From contig CAJHZI010000496.1 in assembly GCA_905160935.1 (NCBI GenBank), forward strand, positions 607,501-671,500: 64,000 nucleotides of DNA, read 5' to 3'. The position numbers and the translations under genes were made by a program. The notes under the pieces are model-generated. The model was given only the letters and a program-made list of their open reading frames with translations. It was not told where the DNA came from and did no database searches. Below are positions 13,445 through 27,500 of this stretch, in pieces (positions within the stretch are counted from its first letter, which is position 1; every line of letters begins with the position of its first letter). Source of the stretch: Enchytraeus crypticus. Its lineage: Eukaryota; Annelida; Clitellata; Enchytraeida; Enchytraeidae.

Positions 13445-14829
13445 TCACAAGTAAGAAATTTTAAGTAAGTAGATAAAATAAACAGAGTAATTGTCTTTTA
13501 CGGATTCCAGGCTCATGTGGGGAATTAACACGCTTATTTGGGGAATTAACACGCTCATTTTGGGGAATTAACATTGAGTGACGGGCAATACAAAAATAAG
13601 TCTTCCAGTAAATTTCACGGAAACAGCCCCAGATACAGGTTTCTTATTTTGGCCAATGTTCCAGAACTATCAAGAGCGCAGCCCTACACCAGGACATAAA
13701 CTTGAGCTCAAAGCAGTGATTAGAAATGTCTGCGACGATATACACCGGCGTTCAATACAAAAATTCATTCTTGCATTTACAAAAACTCTGCAGTTATTCA
13801 GTTAAGGTTATAGGCTTCACGTTGAGCTTGGTCATATTATCTTTCATTTCTTATAATATCATAGAATAAACGGCTTTTCCCGTTACACATATACAGAATA
13901 AATCAACACTTATTGGATTGATAGCGTCCAATTTAATTTTTTTTTAAACCCTCCAAAGTTAAACTCGAATTCTCACGCAATTCATAATTGATATAAATAA
14001 TTCAAACAGAACATTTATTTCTAACAGTTCACCTATCTGAAGTTACATCGGACCGCATACTGCAGGCCAGGCCTCAGCCTGCCGGATGTTAAAAAAGCTA
14101 GCCGCCGCTGTGAATGGAATGTGAAGAAAGATCGAGCGGCCGGTGTTACAATCCTGTAAATCGATAAAATACAGGTACAACACACATTGGTCTACTAAAT
14201 ACTCAATCGTTACCCTCTTATTCTACGCCCAACTGCTGAGCCAAATCGCAAACCCAACGATATGTGGAATTTAGTGAGAGAGCCAAAGTTACACGGCGAA
14301 ATTCTCGGACGAATCCGGTGCAACTCTCAAGTAGGAAACCAATCCATGCAGAATATTAGAGGTTCCGCTGTGACGCTAAGTTACAACTCGAGGTGATATT
14401 GAAAGTTAAAACATATTTTAGAACACCTACTCTTAGCAGATTTAAATTGTTGACCCTCTGATAGTAGTACTATGTACGTATACAGTTTCTTTTATCGATA
14501 TAAATAGGAATTTGTAAAAAATAAAGACAACCTTACCGACTGTTTACAGTTTAGATAACCTTAACAGACTGCAAATATTACAGTGCTTAATAGATGAACA
14601 ATTTCAGTGTATATTTCATGCTGTCATCCTTTCAAGTAACATTAATTAATCCATTGTGCTGACAAAATTCTACACTACTGGGATAACAAATAAACGATCA
14701 ATACTGTTCATTAAATTTATTTTGAAATTATAAAGTAAGACTGGAAGCAGCAAAGGGACGAATCCACAATCATAGAGCTGCTAAAGTACAGTTACGTTTA
14801 TTTTACAGTATATTATAAGCAAAATATAC

Positions 14830-14880
14830 CATGCGGTATATACCATGGACCTGCCAGTAGGCACTGCACTAAGAGAGAGA
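14830..14880 (+). mobile_element. LINE terminal fragment with GA tail
   Basis: Only about 50 bp, containing ATACCATGGACCTGCCAGTA and then CACTGCACTAAGAGAGAGA, identical or nearly so to the 3' terminus of the LINE at 24132-25515 and of the fragment at 1303. A very short 5'-truncated insertion. Confidence 0.75.
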
Positions 14881-14942
14881 AGCAAAATAATTTACTTTTT
14901 GTTTTGAAATGCTAGATTGAATAAGTTAACTGAAATCACATT

Positions 14943-14986
14943 CGAGTGAGAAAACTGACGTTAAAATTAGCTTTACCAGCTTTAGT
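14943..14986 (+). mobile_element. SINE family 1, copy c (3' part only)
   Basis: Carries just the distal part of the family: TTCGAGTGAGAAAACTGACG followed by the TTAGCTTTACCAGCTTTA tail. The tRNA-like head is missing, consistent with 5' truncation. Confidence 0.7.
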
Positions 14987-15480
14987 TAAATTACAATTTA
15001 CATATTTTTATTTATACTGAGTTACAATTTCAAACCAAAGTTTAACTGCACAATAATTTTTTAAATGTTTGAAGCAGGAACAAGTTTTACATTCTTCGCC
15101 TCAGCCTATACTCTAAGCAGAACAATGCTGAGAGGTAATTACCTAATTAAATATTTACAAGCAACTGCGCAATGATATTCATATCACGTTTCATACCGCT
15201 ACGAAACGCCATGGCATGTGCCTAACGACACGATATAACATTTTCAAAATGTGGACAATTTTAAATATGACAATCGTATAACAAGGAAATACATAAATTA
15301 GACCTATACATAAGAAAAGAACAATGATGTCCAATAAGACCAGAGCATCAAATCATACTAACATATGCCCATACTACCGGACTGTATAATTATATCATAC
15401 ATATACACACGCCGTTTTATAAATACCACACACATTACCCATAATCAACATACATAAACATAAGCTAGGTAATATCTCCT

Positions 15481-15481
15481 C

Positions 15482-15548
<67 letters not shown>
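15481..15548. repeat. TC (GA) microsatellite
   Basis: About 33 TC units with one TTTC interruption. Confidence 0.95.
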
Positions 15549-15551
<3 letters not shown>

Positions 15552-17616
15552 AATTTCGCCAATTTAATTTCGCAAAACTTTAAATAACTTTATTTTTGAT
15601 AAAGTTCTTGATTTTTTATCAAAATAACTTTAGCTCTTCCATACAATTTTATTTGATCTAAAAATTAAAATATTAAGGAAGATGTTAATGGCGTTTTTGT
15701 ATTTGTACAATTTTTGAAGAAATTGTGATTATTTCCATCCTTCAGTTTTAAGAATTTGGTTATGAATTCAAGAAAAAAAGTCTCAATTTCAAAGTTCTAG
15801 GATGGATCTAAGAAATGAACCACACTGAAGATTTCCATAAATTTTGCAAATTAACAACTGAAACATATCAATAATAAAAGGTCACAAAAATGAAATAGAA
15901 TTATGTCTAACACATATCAATACATATTTCATTATAGACTATATAATAATATATATATATCGGAGATATATCAACACATACTGAAATAGGGGTGTACTAG
16001 ATTTGATTTTTTTAAACCAACAGAACCAGTGCAAAATTTCAACATTTTATTCCATACTTTAATGCAGTACTGTTCAAACCATCCACAATTTTCTGTAAAG
16101 CCACTTCGCTACTAACAATATACCTTGATCATCGAGAAAATACTATAATATACTGTACATTTTTGCATCACTTTAATACTAATTTACATTTTTAAGCAGA
16201 ATATTATATATTCAGATTATCATAAATTTAGATTAGTCATTGGAAGTATTGGACCTATCAACAGATATGATAATCAATCTCTTATTAGCTGTCTGGTATT
16301 ACCCAGCAGTGAACAACTAACTACAGCCTACACTCTTGATCTCTCAGTTGCCTATCGACTTAAGTGGTAGAGAATACAAAAGTAGGCTCATTTATATAAC
16401 CTTTGCATTACCAATAATTATAATATACACATGCAGTATCTGTAAAGATCCTATGATAAATAACTATGAGTAACACAGGTTAAGTGGCAGCTATAGATCC
16501 ATAGCCTACTTTTTTAAATCTTCACTAATGGGCCTCTATTTAAATAAAATAGGCTAATATGACACTAGTTAAATATTTATCAATAACTTTACATAATCAC
16601 AAGTAAAGGAGCTGAAGTGGCAAGTAATCTTCTGCTGCAGAAATATGTAAAACAAAGAACCACAAAGAGTCACAATTTTAACTGCAAATTATTTAATATG
16701 AATGACACTCTAATAAAAAAGTGAGACAAGGAGAATAAATGAAAAGAAGATATATACCATTTAGAAGTCCATGTATATACATAATGAATCTAAAATTTCG
16801 TTTCTTAACAGCCACTCACCATATAAGATCATCACCATAAGAGCTTTTAAATATAAGTTACGAATCGCAAGGCACAGAATAAATTGCTATGTACAGAGAA
16901 AATGAAAAAATGTTACATAATTGATATTAATTCAATTAATTTAATTTTAACAATTTAGCAAACTTACCAATAAAGTACTTCGAGAATGATTTACATAGAT
17001 AGACACTTGGCAAAAACACCAAAACTCAGATTCAAGATGAAAAGATGGTAAGCTCATAACACACAGTCAAAGAGGATGGCTAGCTATCATAGATATCACA
17101 GAAGTGTGAACTGAAGCGACAGAAAAAAGCAGTGATTAAAGATCTCTAAACGTTCCTGAAATGAACATGGTTATCACATCTATGTATAAAATACCTTCAG
17201 TAGTATTTTAATCCCAACTACTTTTAACTGACAATGCTTTGATCAGAAAACAGTCTTCTAAGTGAAAATATTTTAATTATTCAAAAGTAAATAAGGTCAA
17301 TGAACAAAGTTTTCGCCTAAGCAGGCAAAGATTTTGACGAGGCAAGACATAGCAGGCAAGTGTGCTCTTAGTCCCATGAACTGACGGGCTTAATCCTTAT
17401 TAAAAAGAGATCTAAAAATGAATTGTGTTGCTGGTCAAAAACTTTACATTTTATCACATAAAAATTATTCATGATATTGATCAGGGAGTGGTAATATTGT
17501 ATACTGTACTTCGCTGACATATATTCAATCGTTATATATAGGCTTTAAACACCCAACACAATATTGAAGGCTCACATACTAAAATTTACTTATATTTAGA
17601 AGACAAATTTTCCTAC

Positions 17617-17794
17617 CTTCTATACAGACAATATAGTCCCTCATTTGTTGTTGTATCACAGGGTCCTCTATGACTTCATCTATCAAATCATACATAGCAT
17701 AAATGCTGGGGTGCACACTCTCAAACCTCTGTATTTCTTGCTGTATTGACGCTGCAACAGCAAAGTTTAACTGTGACGACATTCGTCCATTCAT
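17617..17794 (-). CDS. AGAP: AGAP (centaurin-gamma) first coding exon
   Basis: AGAP proteins are Arf GTPase-activating proteins with a GTP-binding-like domain, split PH domain, ArfGAP zinc finger and ankyrin repeats, acting in endosomal and signalling traffic. This exon encodes the conserved N-terminus that precedes the GTPase-like domain: after [13 protein letters not shown] comes the family hallmark [19 protein letters not shown] and then V-C-I-E at the exon end. The start is the ATG at 17794; an in-frame TAA lies five codons upstream. The donor is GAAG|GTAGGA, leaving phase 1; in vertebrate AGAP1 the next residue is Asp, compatible with G+AC/AT. Only 59 codons are in the window; later exons are off the left edge. 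I cannot tell AGAP1, 2 or 3 apart; most invertebrates have one (CenG1A). Confidence 0.85.
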
Positions 17795-19439
17795 TTTGAA
17801 CAGCACTTAATGCGTGTGAGTAATATCCTTTAGAAGAATGACAATTTGAAGGATCTTTCAAATGAAATTTTATGACAGATTAACTAGAAAGGAAAAATTT
17901 CTCCAGAAAAGTCACACATTTTGAAGATCTGAGTCCAATTGTAATCCTAATTATAATCCTAGTTGCAATCTTTATCTCTATATAATTAATTGCATTCTAT
18001 ATCTTCAGTGATAGTCTTGAATTCTAATACTGTACAAACATGAACAAATTTTAAATCTACACAAGTATAAACTTTTGTAAATAAACTGTTATCCATGATA
18101 ACATCAAAATATTATTTAACATTTCTTAATTTAATAGTCTTTCTATTTCAGTCATTTTCGCCAAACCTCTCATTACTACCAAATAAATGACAGATATTTT
18201 CATATTATTTTATACTGTGGAACCGCACTGTTTCAGTATTATTTATCTCATCAGATCAGCTTAAATGCCAAACGATATTCACCCAATAGAGCTACCCTAA
18301 AATCCAGAATATCTATATTAAGCTGGTAGAAATGGCAAGATATGTAAATTGTTCATTTTTTAACTTTAGTAGGAATGACAGTAACACGGCAATTTAATGA
18401 TTTAATGATTAACTGCCAATTAATTTCTGTAATTTCTGAGATATCTCTTCTTAAGTCTATACTAAAAAAGTGGCAGAAATGACAGAATTTAAATACATAT
18501 AAATTACAAAGCTATTGTTAATTTGTGATCCATGATATCAGCAAAACTTCTTTAAAATCTAAATCAGATGGAGTTGCTATCTCGGTCACTTCTGCAAACT
18601 CATAGTACAGGGATTTTGAAAATATTTTTTGTAGTTGGTACATAAGATTGGCTGTGCCTTAGCAATGATCGAACTTACGAAGAATGCTCACAGTATTCTA
18701 ATTCATTTTGGTATCCTCTTGAACAGCATTTCTGTCATTACGTCTTTCTTAATTTTTCTTCTGGAGGCTGTTTTTTTATTTTTTGGTAAAAACTTCAGTT
18801 GAGAGTCTAACCTCACTTTTCTCGTATTTTCCTTACAACTATTGATAGCATTTATGACTACACAAGAAACGCTATTTCTGTTAGATTTTGCTATATCTCT
18901 CTTTATTCTGCAAGTAACAATATTGACAAAAATAAAATATTTTCTCAATATCAATTAGCTAACTTAATGCACTAGAAACAGCAGTAACATTAGTAACATT
19001 TTAAATATTCTCTTCGCCTTTATTCTTCATCTCTTACGAGTAAAGAATCGACCGATGATTTTATATTTGAACTTGAATAGTAAATCCAATATTAATAGTA
19101 AATCCGATATTAGATACTAGTATATTAAATCCAATCATTTCTCAATCATGGTTTTGCGTTCAAGTCTTTAAAAGAATACCAATCCATGAGAACTTTTCAC
19201 AGCTGACTTTGGCTTATGTTCTGTGTTGCCATATAACATTCAATTCTATAGCCCAATGAACAACAATGCAGCTAAGCTTTCTTAATAATAATAATTCCTC
19301 TATGATTCAAGAGAATTCAAACAACACAAATTAATTCAGTACAATATAAAATTTGCCTAGCACTGGCTTAGTACTATTACATCAAGTCAGAGCCAGCAAA
19401 TATCATTGCCAATATGTTGTAATTAAAATTATTTTTATA

Positions 19440-19580
19440 TTTTGCACCGTTTTGGACCATCTATTTGCTCGCCGGCTTGATTTTGTCTCAATAGTGCTCG
19501 ATGTTGTCATTGATGACAGTAGCACTCTAATTGTTGTTATTATTATTATTAATTGTTGCTATTGTTGTTATCAAAAATGT
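19440..19580 (+). mobile_element. L2/CR1-type LINE 3' UTR fragment
   Basis: Shares GCTCGCCGGCTTGATTTTGT and then GTGCTCGATGTTGTCATTGA with copies at 22235, 27712 (reversed), 30230, 30340 and 58020 (reversed), and ends in a GTTGTTATTATTATT tail. The 58-kb copy shows that this segment is the 3' untranslated end of a LINE whose preceding sequence codes for a typical L2/CR1 C-terminus. Confidence 0.75.
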
Positions 19581-19689
19581 TTTTCAGTTTATTAATCCTA
19601 CAGCCCAACTATACACGAAACCCGAAGACATGGCTACTCAGCGTACCTGCCCAAATACATACAGTGCTGCCATAGTGCGAATTTTTTAG

Positions 19690-19830
19690 TTTTAAAGAAA
19701 AAGGAAAGCAATGCAAAGGACGTTTAGGCGCTGGTCGCAACTCATGTGCGCTGGATGGAAACGAAAGATAGAAAAGATAGGTCTTCAACTGCCTATGGAA
19801 CTGCTCATCAGAAAGCAACGGCCGATGTGA
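19690..19830 (-). mobile_element. L2/CR1-type LINE C-terminal coding fragment
   Basis: The minus strand encodes SDEQFHRQLKTYLFYLSF and then PSSAHELRPAPKRPL, matching the C-terminal end of the LINE at 58020-58475 (SYEQFHKQLKTYLFHLSF). It is in opposite orientation to the 3' UTR fragment 110 bp to its left. Confidence 0.75.
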
Positions 19831-20629
19831 TATGAAATTAATAAGAAATGAATTTACATCATATTTGGACGTTTTTAAATTTGGTTGATTTCACGAAGCG
19901 TGGTTTCATAGTGCTCGATGATGTCACTGATTGAAGCTGCACTCAAATTATTATGAAACTGTTGCACAAACTATTGAGATTCTACTGTGTTCTTACTGTT
20001 GAGTGTTTTTGCTGTATTTACTAACAATGCCATGCTAAAGATTAAGAAGGTTTGATCCCATATTTCCTTTAAGCTAAAGATTATTGTAATCTTAAAATAG
20101 ACTAAAGATTATTTTTAAAATTGTAAATTAGGCTAAAGATTAGTTAAAATCGAGTGAATACATTTTGTAAAATTAAATATTGTATTTGAAGTACTAACTT
20201 CTTTATGAGTTGTTTTGTTGTTTGATTGTTTATTTTAATTTAATAATTATGCTGAGAGCTGTTATGGTATTCATATATGTGAATAACCATGAATTTGGCC
20301 ACATGTAGAGCTTATTCTGAAAGTCATATTAAGATAATTTATTATTTTTACTTTAAAATATAATTACAGAACTATTCTAGAATTGCTAAACTTTGTCTTA
20401 ATTGGTTTGAAATGTAAAATTATAATTTTATGGACCAGAGTATTTCAGAACAGCCTGCAGATCAAGTAATAGCAGTTTGTTTAAGCACTCTGGTAGATAA
20501 AACACCACTGGACTAATTTCCTACTGTTGGTCTCTAATGTTAAAGCAATAGTCTCATAATGTCCAACATAATACATAGTTCATCATTAATTGCACAGCAT
20601 TAATTAGTTAGTTTCATATAAAGTAAACA

Positions 20630-20860
20630 CTCATTACAGTGAAATGATCAACTACATTGATATCTATCACTTTTAATACCACATGTCTAAGCAATTTAGA
20701 CCATTTTCTGTATAACCAGTCCAGTGAATGTCCGAGATTTGACTCTCTGATAAGCGCGGCTGGAATTCGAACCCAGGAGGGTTCAATTCACCTCAGGATC
20801 TGTGATTTAATATGTCATGATGTAATCCCTACGCTAAAATATTCTTTCTGACGCTCTAGT
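20630..20860 (-). mobile_element. tRNA-derived SINE, family 2, copy a
   Basis: Reverse complement of the unit at 27393-27630: shared GTCCGAGATTT, GCGCGGCTGGAATTCGAACC (B box) and the distal GATATCTATCACTTTTAATA segments. This copy has a slightly decayed B box. Confidence 0.75.
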
Positions 20861-21511
20861 ATTGCTTGTTTGTTGTAGAGACTAGACAGTGATGTTAGAG
20901 CATCGTTTCATATTGCAATATATATATATATATACTCGTACATACACACAAACCATTGTGAGGCATGGATGCTCATGAGTGTAAATGAACTGAGATGAAC
21001 TTCATAATAAATAATTATCATAATTTAAAGCAATGAATAAAATGAAAGAAAGGTATGCACAACCTTTTCTGTTTATACATGCAGTAAATAAAAAGTCAAA
21101 ATCAGAGAATACTTTACAATTCGCTGTACATATATATCTCCATAAATCTCCAATTATGAAAATGTACAGCATATGATTTGTCTAATATAAAATTCTCAGG
21201 AACTGGCTCCGTGCAATTATAATTAATTAGGTTATCGTTTTAAAACCTTTTATACATTCGTCTTCATGTATTCGACAATAATATACTTTATTTTTACACA
21301 ATATTTTGTATTACACAAAAATATCTGATTTAAATAAACATATATTTCATAGTGTATTATAATTAATTAATTATCAGTCACTAGAATTTTCATATATTAC
21401 AGTGCAATTTGCGAATTAGTTCCATAAACATATGAATGCGCAAATTAATATTTTATAGTAGAATTTTCATTCCTTTATTAATATGATAATTCTAACTCAG
21501 TCCTGAAGAAT

Positions 21512-24500
21512 TCACCGTCGTTTGAATGGATCAAACAGTTTAGGATCTTTAAGAAATTTAGGATCCTTGAGTTCATATGGCATAAATCCTGAAACAGATT
21601 AGAAACATAATGTCATTGTTTTAATTTAATATAGTATCAAAATGTATCATTCCTATCTACGTGACGGGTTCAAGGCAAAAAATCTAACAGTTCAAGCACA
21701 ATGGAAGAACAAATAGGCTAACTTGAGCACCTTTATTACATTGTTACTTAATGCATTAAAAAAATTATAGTGGCTTACTTTTTATTAACTCTCTCTCTCT
21801 TTAACTTCATTAGTTCTTCTTGTGCAAATTAAGTGCACAATAGATTCAAGTTACCCTCGGTACTGGTTTATAATTATTTTTTAAGATATGAATGCAGATA
21901 TAATATGCTGTGTAATCGTCTTTATGTGAGAAACAATAATAATTATAAGAATAAGCTTCAATGAAAATTATTGTGTGTTTAGATTCAATGCTGAAAAAGG
22001 CTGATCATCAGACAGGTGGCCGAGAGCTTTGGTGATCTAATATATAGAGGAAAAATTGTCAGAATACAGCGTCTCTATAATCCAACATTAAATATCTTAC
22101 TCAATGGCCATGTTAGGAAATGAAAAAAAACCATTTATTGAAATTTCATACAGTACAATGTAGAAATCAATGCTATTTCGTTCTACAAATATAAAAATAG
22201 ACATAAGTAAAAGCATGCCTGTAAGGCTAAGAATTAATCTTTGGACTGCTTTTCTAGATTTTGGAATTTGCACGGTTTTTGGACCATCTATTGCTCGCCG
22301 GCGTGATTTTGTTTCAATTGTACCCGATTTTGTCATTGATGACTGTAGTACTCTAATTGTTGTGTATATTAATTGTTGTTAAATATTAAGAAACTTATTT
22401 CTCCTTTGGCTTACACACTTTCGTTTCCTCGTTCTGAAGAGTATAAACCGATGTATGATGTATCAATGCAGTCTAGAACTCGCAACCTCTCACTCAATTA
22501 GAGAACATTCTACCACTGCACCACTGCCCTATGTAATGCTAACAAATTAACGCATAGTGTTTCAAAGGAATATATTTTTTGAAAAGATGTCAGTTGTTAG
22601 CAACTTAACAGTGTAAAATATAATAAATATAATGATTAATACAAATAAAAATAGGATCAAGGCAAATTGGTAAAGCTGAATACCAAAGTATTGGCTGCGT
22701 TTGATGAGCTTAGCCACACGTTTTTGCATGTAGAGACAAAGACCAGTAACACTGCGTCCATAGATCTGACCCGTGTGTGATGATACAAACTGACTCAGCA
22801 GTCGTGTATTCTACATACACATAAAATAGATGGCCAATTAAAGATATTGCTCAGTAGTGCTATATGTTGTCATTAATGACAGTATTACTCAGTTGTTTTT
22901 GCTGTAAATATCATATATTATTTTATTAATTATGTTCATTTTTGCTGAAGGGAATAAAATACTGTGATTTAGCTTATTTCGTCATCCATTCCGGAGAGTA
23001 AACTGTCACTGATAACTGTAACCCAGGAGTCCATGGCTTAACTCAATCATCGTCTAAACTTAGTACGGATGTTGAAACTTTTTTGCAGAAGCCAATTTGC
23101 TATAAGTACAGTACAGAATCTCAATAATTTATATTTAATTACAAGATCAATAATAAATATAATAGCGTAGTCCACAGAAGTCTCATGGTAGGCTGTAGGA
23201 TATTTCATTGCTAATAAGGAGTAGCCTTATTAGTAATGAAAATGGAGGATCTGTTTTCAGTGCGTTGTTGACTAAATTATAATTATGCATTAGACAAATG
23301 GTTCAGTAAAACATAAAAATTATGGTGCTTCATCTTTGACCAGAAAGCATTTCAACAATAGCCAGGCCAATAGCATGATCATCTAGGTTCGTTATATATG
23401 GATCAGTATATGCAGGGTTCATATCAAGCGCTCTCTCTTGTCATTGGCATGCTTCAAAACTGACAACTTGTGTTAAAACCATGCTTTAATTGTTAGCTTT
23501 GTTGATGTATATGAAGTCCACAAACAGAGAAACCTAACCACCCAAGACACTAGAGCAGTTCGCATGAAAGGTACCTCTGTTACATAACTACTTCACATTC
23601 CTGTACTCTGTTTCTTGTGTCCTATCAATTATTAAAAAGCACTATTAATTTGTCTAACATTTGAATTCTTCCTTTTGCCACTTCAGCAGCAAAAAATCTT
23701 ACTTTACTTTTCACGTTGTCTTTCCAATTCTTATGCATCATTCAAGTGTCTATCTGAAGTACTTAACAACCCCTTTCCAGTATTTCATGTAACATTTGTG
23801 AGTCAAACTGGCCTTTTATATACTTAGCCGTAGCAAAGTTTTTTCAAAACTTCCATGACTTACTTTCATTTGTTGCTTTCAGTAAACGGTATCTTTCTTG
23901 GCCACATGTTTCACAGCGGTAGAGGAAAGTGATCCACACCAGAGATCTTACTATCTTTATCTTTGTAGACTTTTAAGTCTTTTCGTTGTTATATAGAAAT
24001 CAAAGGTTCCCCTTTTCAATTTTTCATTTCATTTCTGCTTCTTATATCCAATTATTTTTCACAGTGGTACCTAATAGATAAATTTTATTATTTCAAGCTC
24101 TATGCCTTTTCTTGCTCTGTACCATCTTTATGACTATCTCTCTTAGTGCACTGCCTACTGGCAGGTCCATGGTACATAACGCATCCACTCTTCTCTGTCT
24201 TCCGCCTTCCTCTTCATTTCCACATATGAATGTGTCTTTAAATCATCTAACATACCTAATCTCGGCCTGCCCCTGCCTCTTTTTCCTTCTATTCTACCTT
24301 CTATGACCTCTTTTGATAGACCTTCCCCCCTTAGAATGTGTCCTATCCATTTCTTCCTATTTCTTAATACATTTATCAACTGTCTATCTGTGCCAACTCT
24401 CTCCAGGACTTCCTCATTTGTAACCTTTTGAGTCCAGCTGATCCTCTCCATTCTTCTCCAAATCCACATTTCCAATGCCTCCAGTTTCCTAATATCTTCC

Positions 24501-27500
24501 TTCCTTAAGGTCCATGTTTCACATCCATACAATAGCGTGGTCAAAACCAAAGTTTTCACTATCTTTATCTTTATATCTTTCTTTAGACTTTGTTAATAGT
24601 TCTTTTCTACTACCAAAGGTCGCTTTTGCTTGTGCAATCCTACTGCATATTTCCGTCTCACATTTCCCATCATCGGTTATAGTATGACCCAAATATTTGA
24701 AACTCCTTACCTGTTCCAATTTCGTACCATTTACTGTGATATTAACTTCACCTTTACTATTGGACAATCTCATAACCTTGGTCTTTTTTATATTAATCTT
24801 CATGCCATATCTCAGGGCCGTATCATTCAGCCTATCCATTATCTTCTGCAATCCAATCTCGCTGCCCGCTACCATTCCTTGGTCATCTGCAAATCGTACA
24901 TCTTGTAACAAATTCCCTCCTATTTTTATTCCTTCTTCCAAGTCTTCCAAGGCTTCATCCATCATTGCCTCAGCGTAAATGTTAAACAGCAGCGGCGAAA
25001 TGCTACAACCTTGTCATACTCCACGTCCTACTTCACCTTCTTCTGAGTATTCTTGTTGGATTTTGATTACTGCTTTTTGATTCATGTACAAGTTCAAAAT
25101 TAGTCTTCTATCTCTCCAGTCAATTCCTATTCTTTTTAAGATATTCATCATCATTATCCAATCAATCCTGTCAAAGGCCTTCTTGAAGTCTACAAAGCAT
25201 ACAAAAATGTCATTTCCATATTCTAAGCTTCTTTCACAAAGAACCCATATTACCCCTATGGCTTCTCTTGTGCCACATCCTTTCCTAAAACCAAATTGTG
25301 TCTAGCTCAGTATCATCTCTGCTTTCGACTGAATGCAATTATTTACTATCTTTAATAAGATCTTCGATGCATGAGGTATTAAACTGATTGTTCTGTAATC
25401 CGAACACTCCACAGCATTGGCTTTTTTGGGAATTGGGATCATCACTGACTTGGTAAAGTCGTCTGGCCAAATACCTGTATTGTACACTTCCATACACACC
25501 TCCATTAACTTATTGAGTGTTTCTCCTCAATAAGTCAATGGAGGTATGTATGGAAGTGTACAATACAGGCATTTGGCCAGACTATGACAAAGTCCATTCA
25601 TCTGTATACTCAAATTAAAACAAAATATCTTGTACACAAACCTTGTAATCAAGCTCCACGTCTAGTTCACATAAAATGCATTTTTGAGGTGGCTTTGTGT
25701 AAGGATTCGTCAGTCCCTCAACTGGCTATAAAATAACAGAAATCATTTAGAAATTACTTTAAACTATGGTACAAAGTGAACTAATTCATGCAAATCCTTG
25801 AGTTGAATGAATTAATTATATATCCATAAGAGATTAAAATATTGTAAACACTAATATTGGTAAGACCAACTACCTGGCATTTGCAGATATTCATAATTTT
25901 ATGTTATAAAAGTATTCTAGTAAAACTTGAAATAATGATAATTAGTACAATGGTTATATATATATAAAAAACGGCACAGCCAGTAATTTCCAAGGGGGGG
26001 GGAGCGTTTATTGGTGATGCAAAAATTACATACTATTTATGCTTGACTAATCTTATGCTGATGATGTGATCTACATGATTCACCTGCAACACAATAGATG
26101 AACAGGATACTGCAGCTTTCTAAGGCACTAAAATAATAAAATTGTCCTAAAATGAGTTTTAACCCCCTATCTACACCACTGTATAAAAATACATAAAGCT
26201 GAGATAGCAGCAGGTTGTTGTTGTAGCTCAGAGCTTTAAAGTCAAATCAATTTTGATTTATATCTCTGTAAATTATATAATTTCAACAGTTTTCACTATG
26301 CCTATACAGTTTTTGATAAACTAACAGGCAAAATTAAGAAATTTGTTAATAAATTAGGTGCTGGATAGACTGCAAACAAAAACGCTGCCAGCTGTTAGTA
26401 GCAGATGACAGTGTTGATGAGTAGCATTTTAGTGTTGAAAGGACTTAAGAATAAAAGTTACAAATTCTACAGCTTAACCCCTACCCCTCACCCTAACCCT
26501 AAAAAACTACAACATTTAGTACAACTTTTATTGATGTGAGCCAGAACCGAACCTTGGACGTCCGGTCTAAAGCCTAGTGCTCTAACCACCAGCTCACAAG
26601 GGCTTCCAGTAGATACCAGTTAATAAATGTTTTTACTTGATTGTGTTTTTATTCGATACAGCTGCCAAATAATATCATCGCTCATTTTCAATACTTCTTG
26701 CTAGCACAATAAATACTGTGTATAAAATAACATACATATTCTCATACATGCATATATTTACCATATCAGTATTATCTGCTGTTTGCTGCTTCAATGCCTG
26801 CAAAGCTGGATATGCTATGTCTCCTGCAGCATTTTCTTTTTCCAAATTATGCTTTTCTATCACTTCTTTGTGCAAGATGATAGATTTGACATCACGCATG
26901 CCTCTGCTGGGTAATACAGTAACACATCCTGCAGAAATACAATTGATTACCATTATTTGCAACTGAAAATTAATTGAGCATAGACAAGTTTATGCTAAAT
27001 TATTATATGATGAGATAATGAGATTGCGATACGGTGATATGAAAATAAAAATAAAGCCCATGACATATTGAACATAAATTATATTAGGAAATAAGAACTT
27101 CATATATTAAATATGCAAAATTAGTATATATGCATTTGAATGCTAAATAGCTGAGTACGTAGAAAAGCACATCACACTATGAAATTTTAAATGGCTATTT
27201 CTGAGGTCATGGAATCAATTAATTACTGGTCGAGCTGATCAGAGAGTAAAATTTTAGATCTTCACAGTATTGGTAACCAGTATTGGTAACATGGACATCT
27301 GACTACAAACTGTTCAATGATTTAAACATTTAGTACTAAAAGTAAAAAATATTACGAAGAATGATATTTTACTAAACTATATAGTATAATATAGAATGTC
27401 CCAATATCGTAGTGGTTAGAGATGTAGATAACGTCATGAAGTTTTAAATGACAGGCCCTGAGGTGAATTTAACTCTCGTGGGTTCGAATCCCGGCCGCGC

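Larger units (their letters stand above)
6907..17616. other. Long non-coding stretch between the two putative AGAP first exons
   Basis: No supported exon. AT-rich unique sequence with one SINE (7466-7598), a LINE terminus (14830-14880), a partial SINE (14943-14986), and microsatellites near 11230-11300 (ATT/ATC), 12679-12773 (GA), 13340-13441 (AC then TA) and 15481-15548 (TC). If both flanking exons belong to AGAP, this is both intron of the short isoform and the promoter region of the long isoform. Confidence 0.5.
17795..21511. other. Intergenic region between AGAP and MRPS18C with LINE and SINE debris
   Basis: No supported coding exon. It should hold the AGAP short-isoform promoter and the MRPS18C 3' UTR. 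The small minus-strand frame at 18703-18954 (Lys/Arg/Asn-rich) has no recognisable similarity or splice context. Repeats inside: LINE 3' fragments at 19440-19580 and 19690-19830, and a SINE of family 2 at 20630-20860. Confidence 0.5.

Noticed and set aside
18703..18954. 83-codon Lys-rich minus-strand frame
   Set aside because: Composition reflects AT-rich DNA; no family similarity and no supporting splice sites.
24630..24978. Plus-strand frames of about 92 residues
   Set aside because: They are antisense to the reverse-transcriptase coding sequence of the LINE.
26478..26506. Interstitial telomeric repeat (CCCTAACCCTAA)
   Set aside because: Only about two irregular units within a C-rich stretch; too short to support.
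26520..26600. Functional tRNA gene on the minus strand
   Set aside because: A- and B-box-like sequences are present, but the anticodon and T stems do not pair; it is better explained as a SINE head or pseudo-tRNA.
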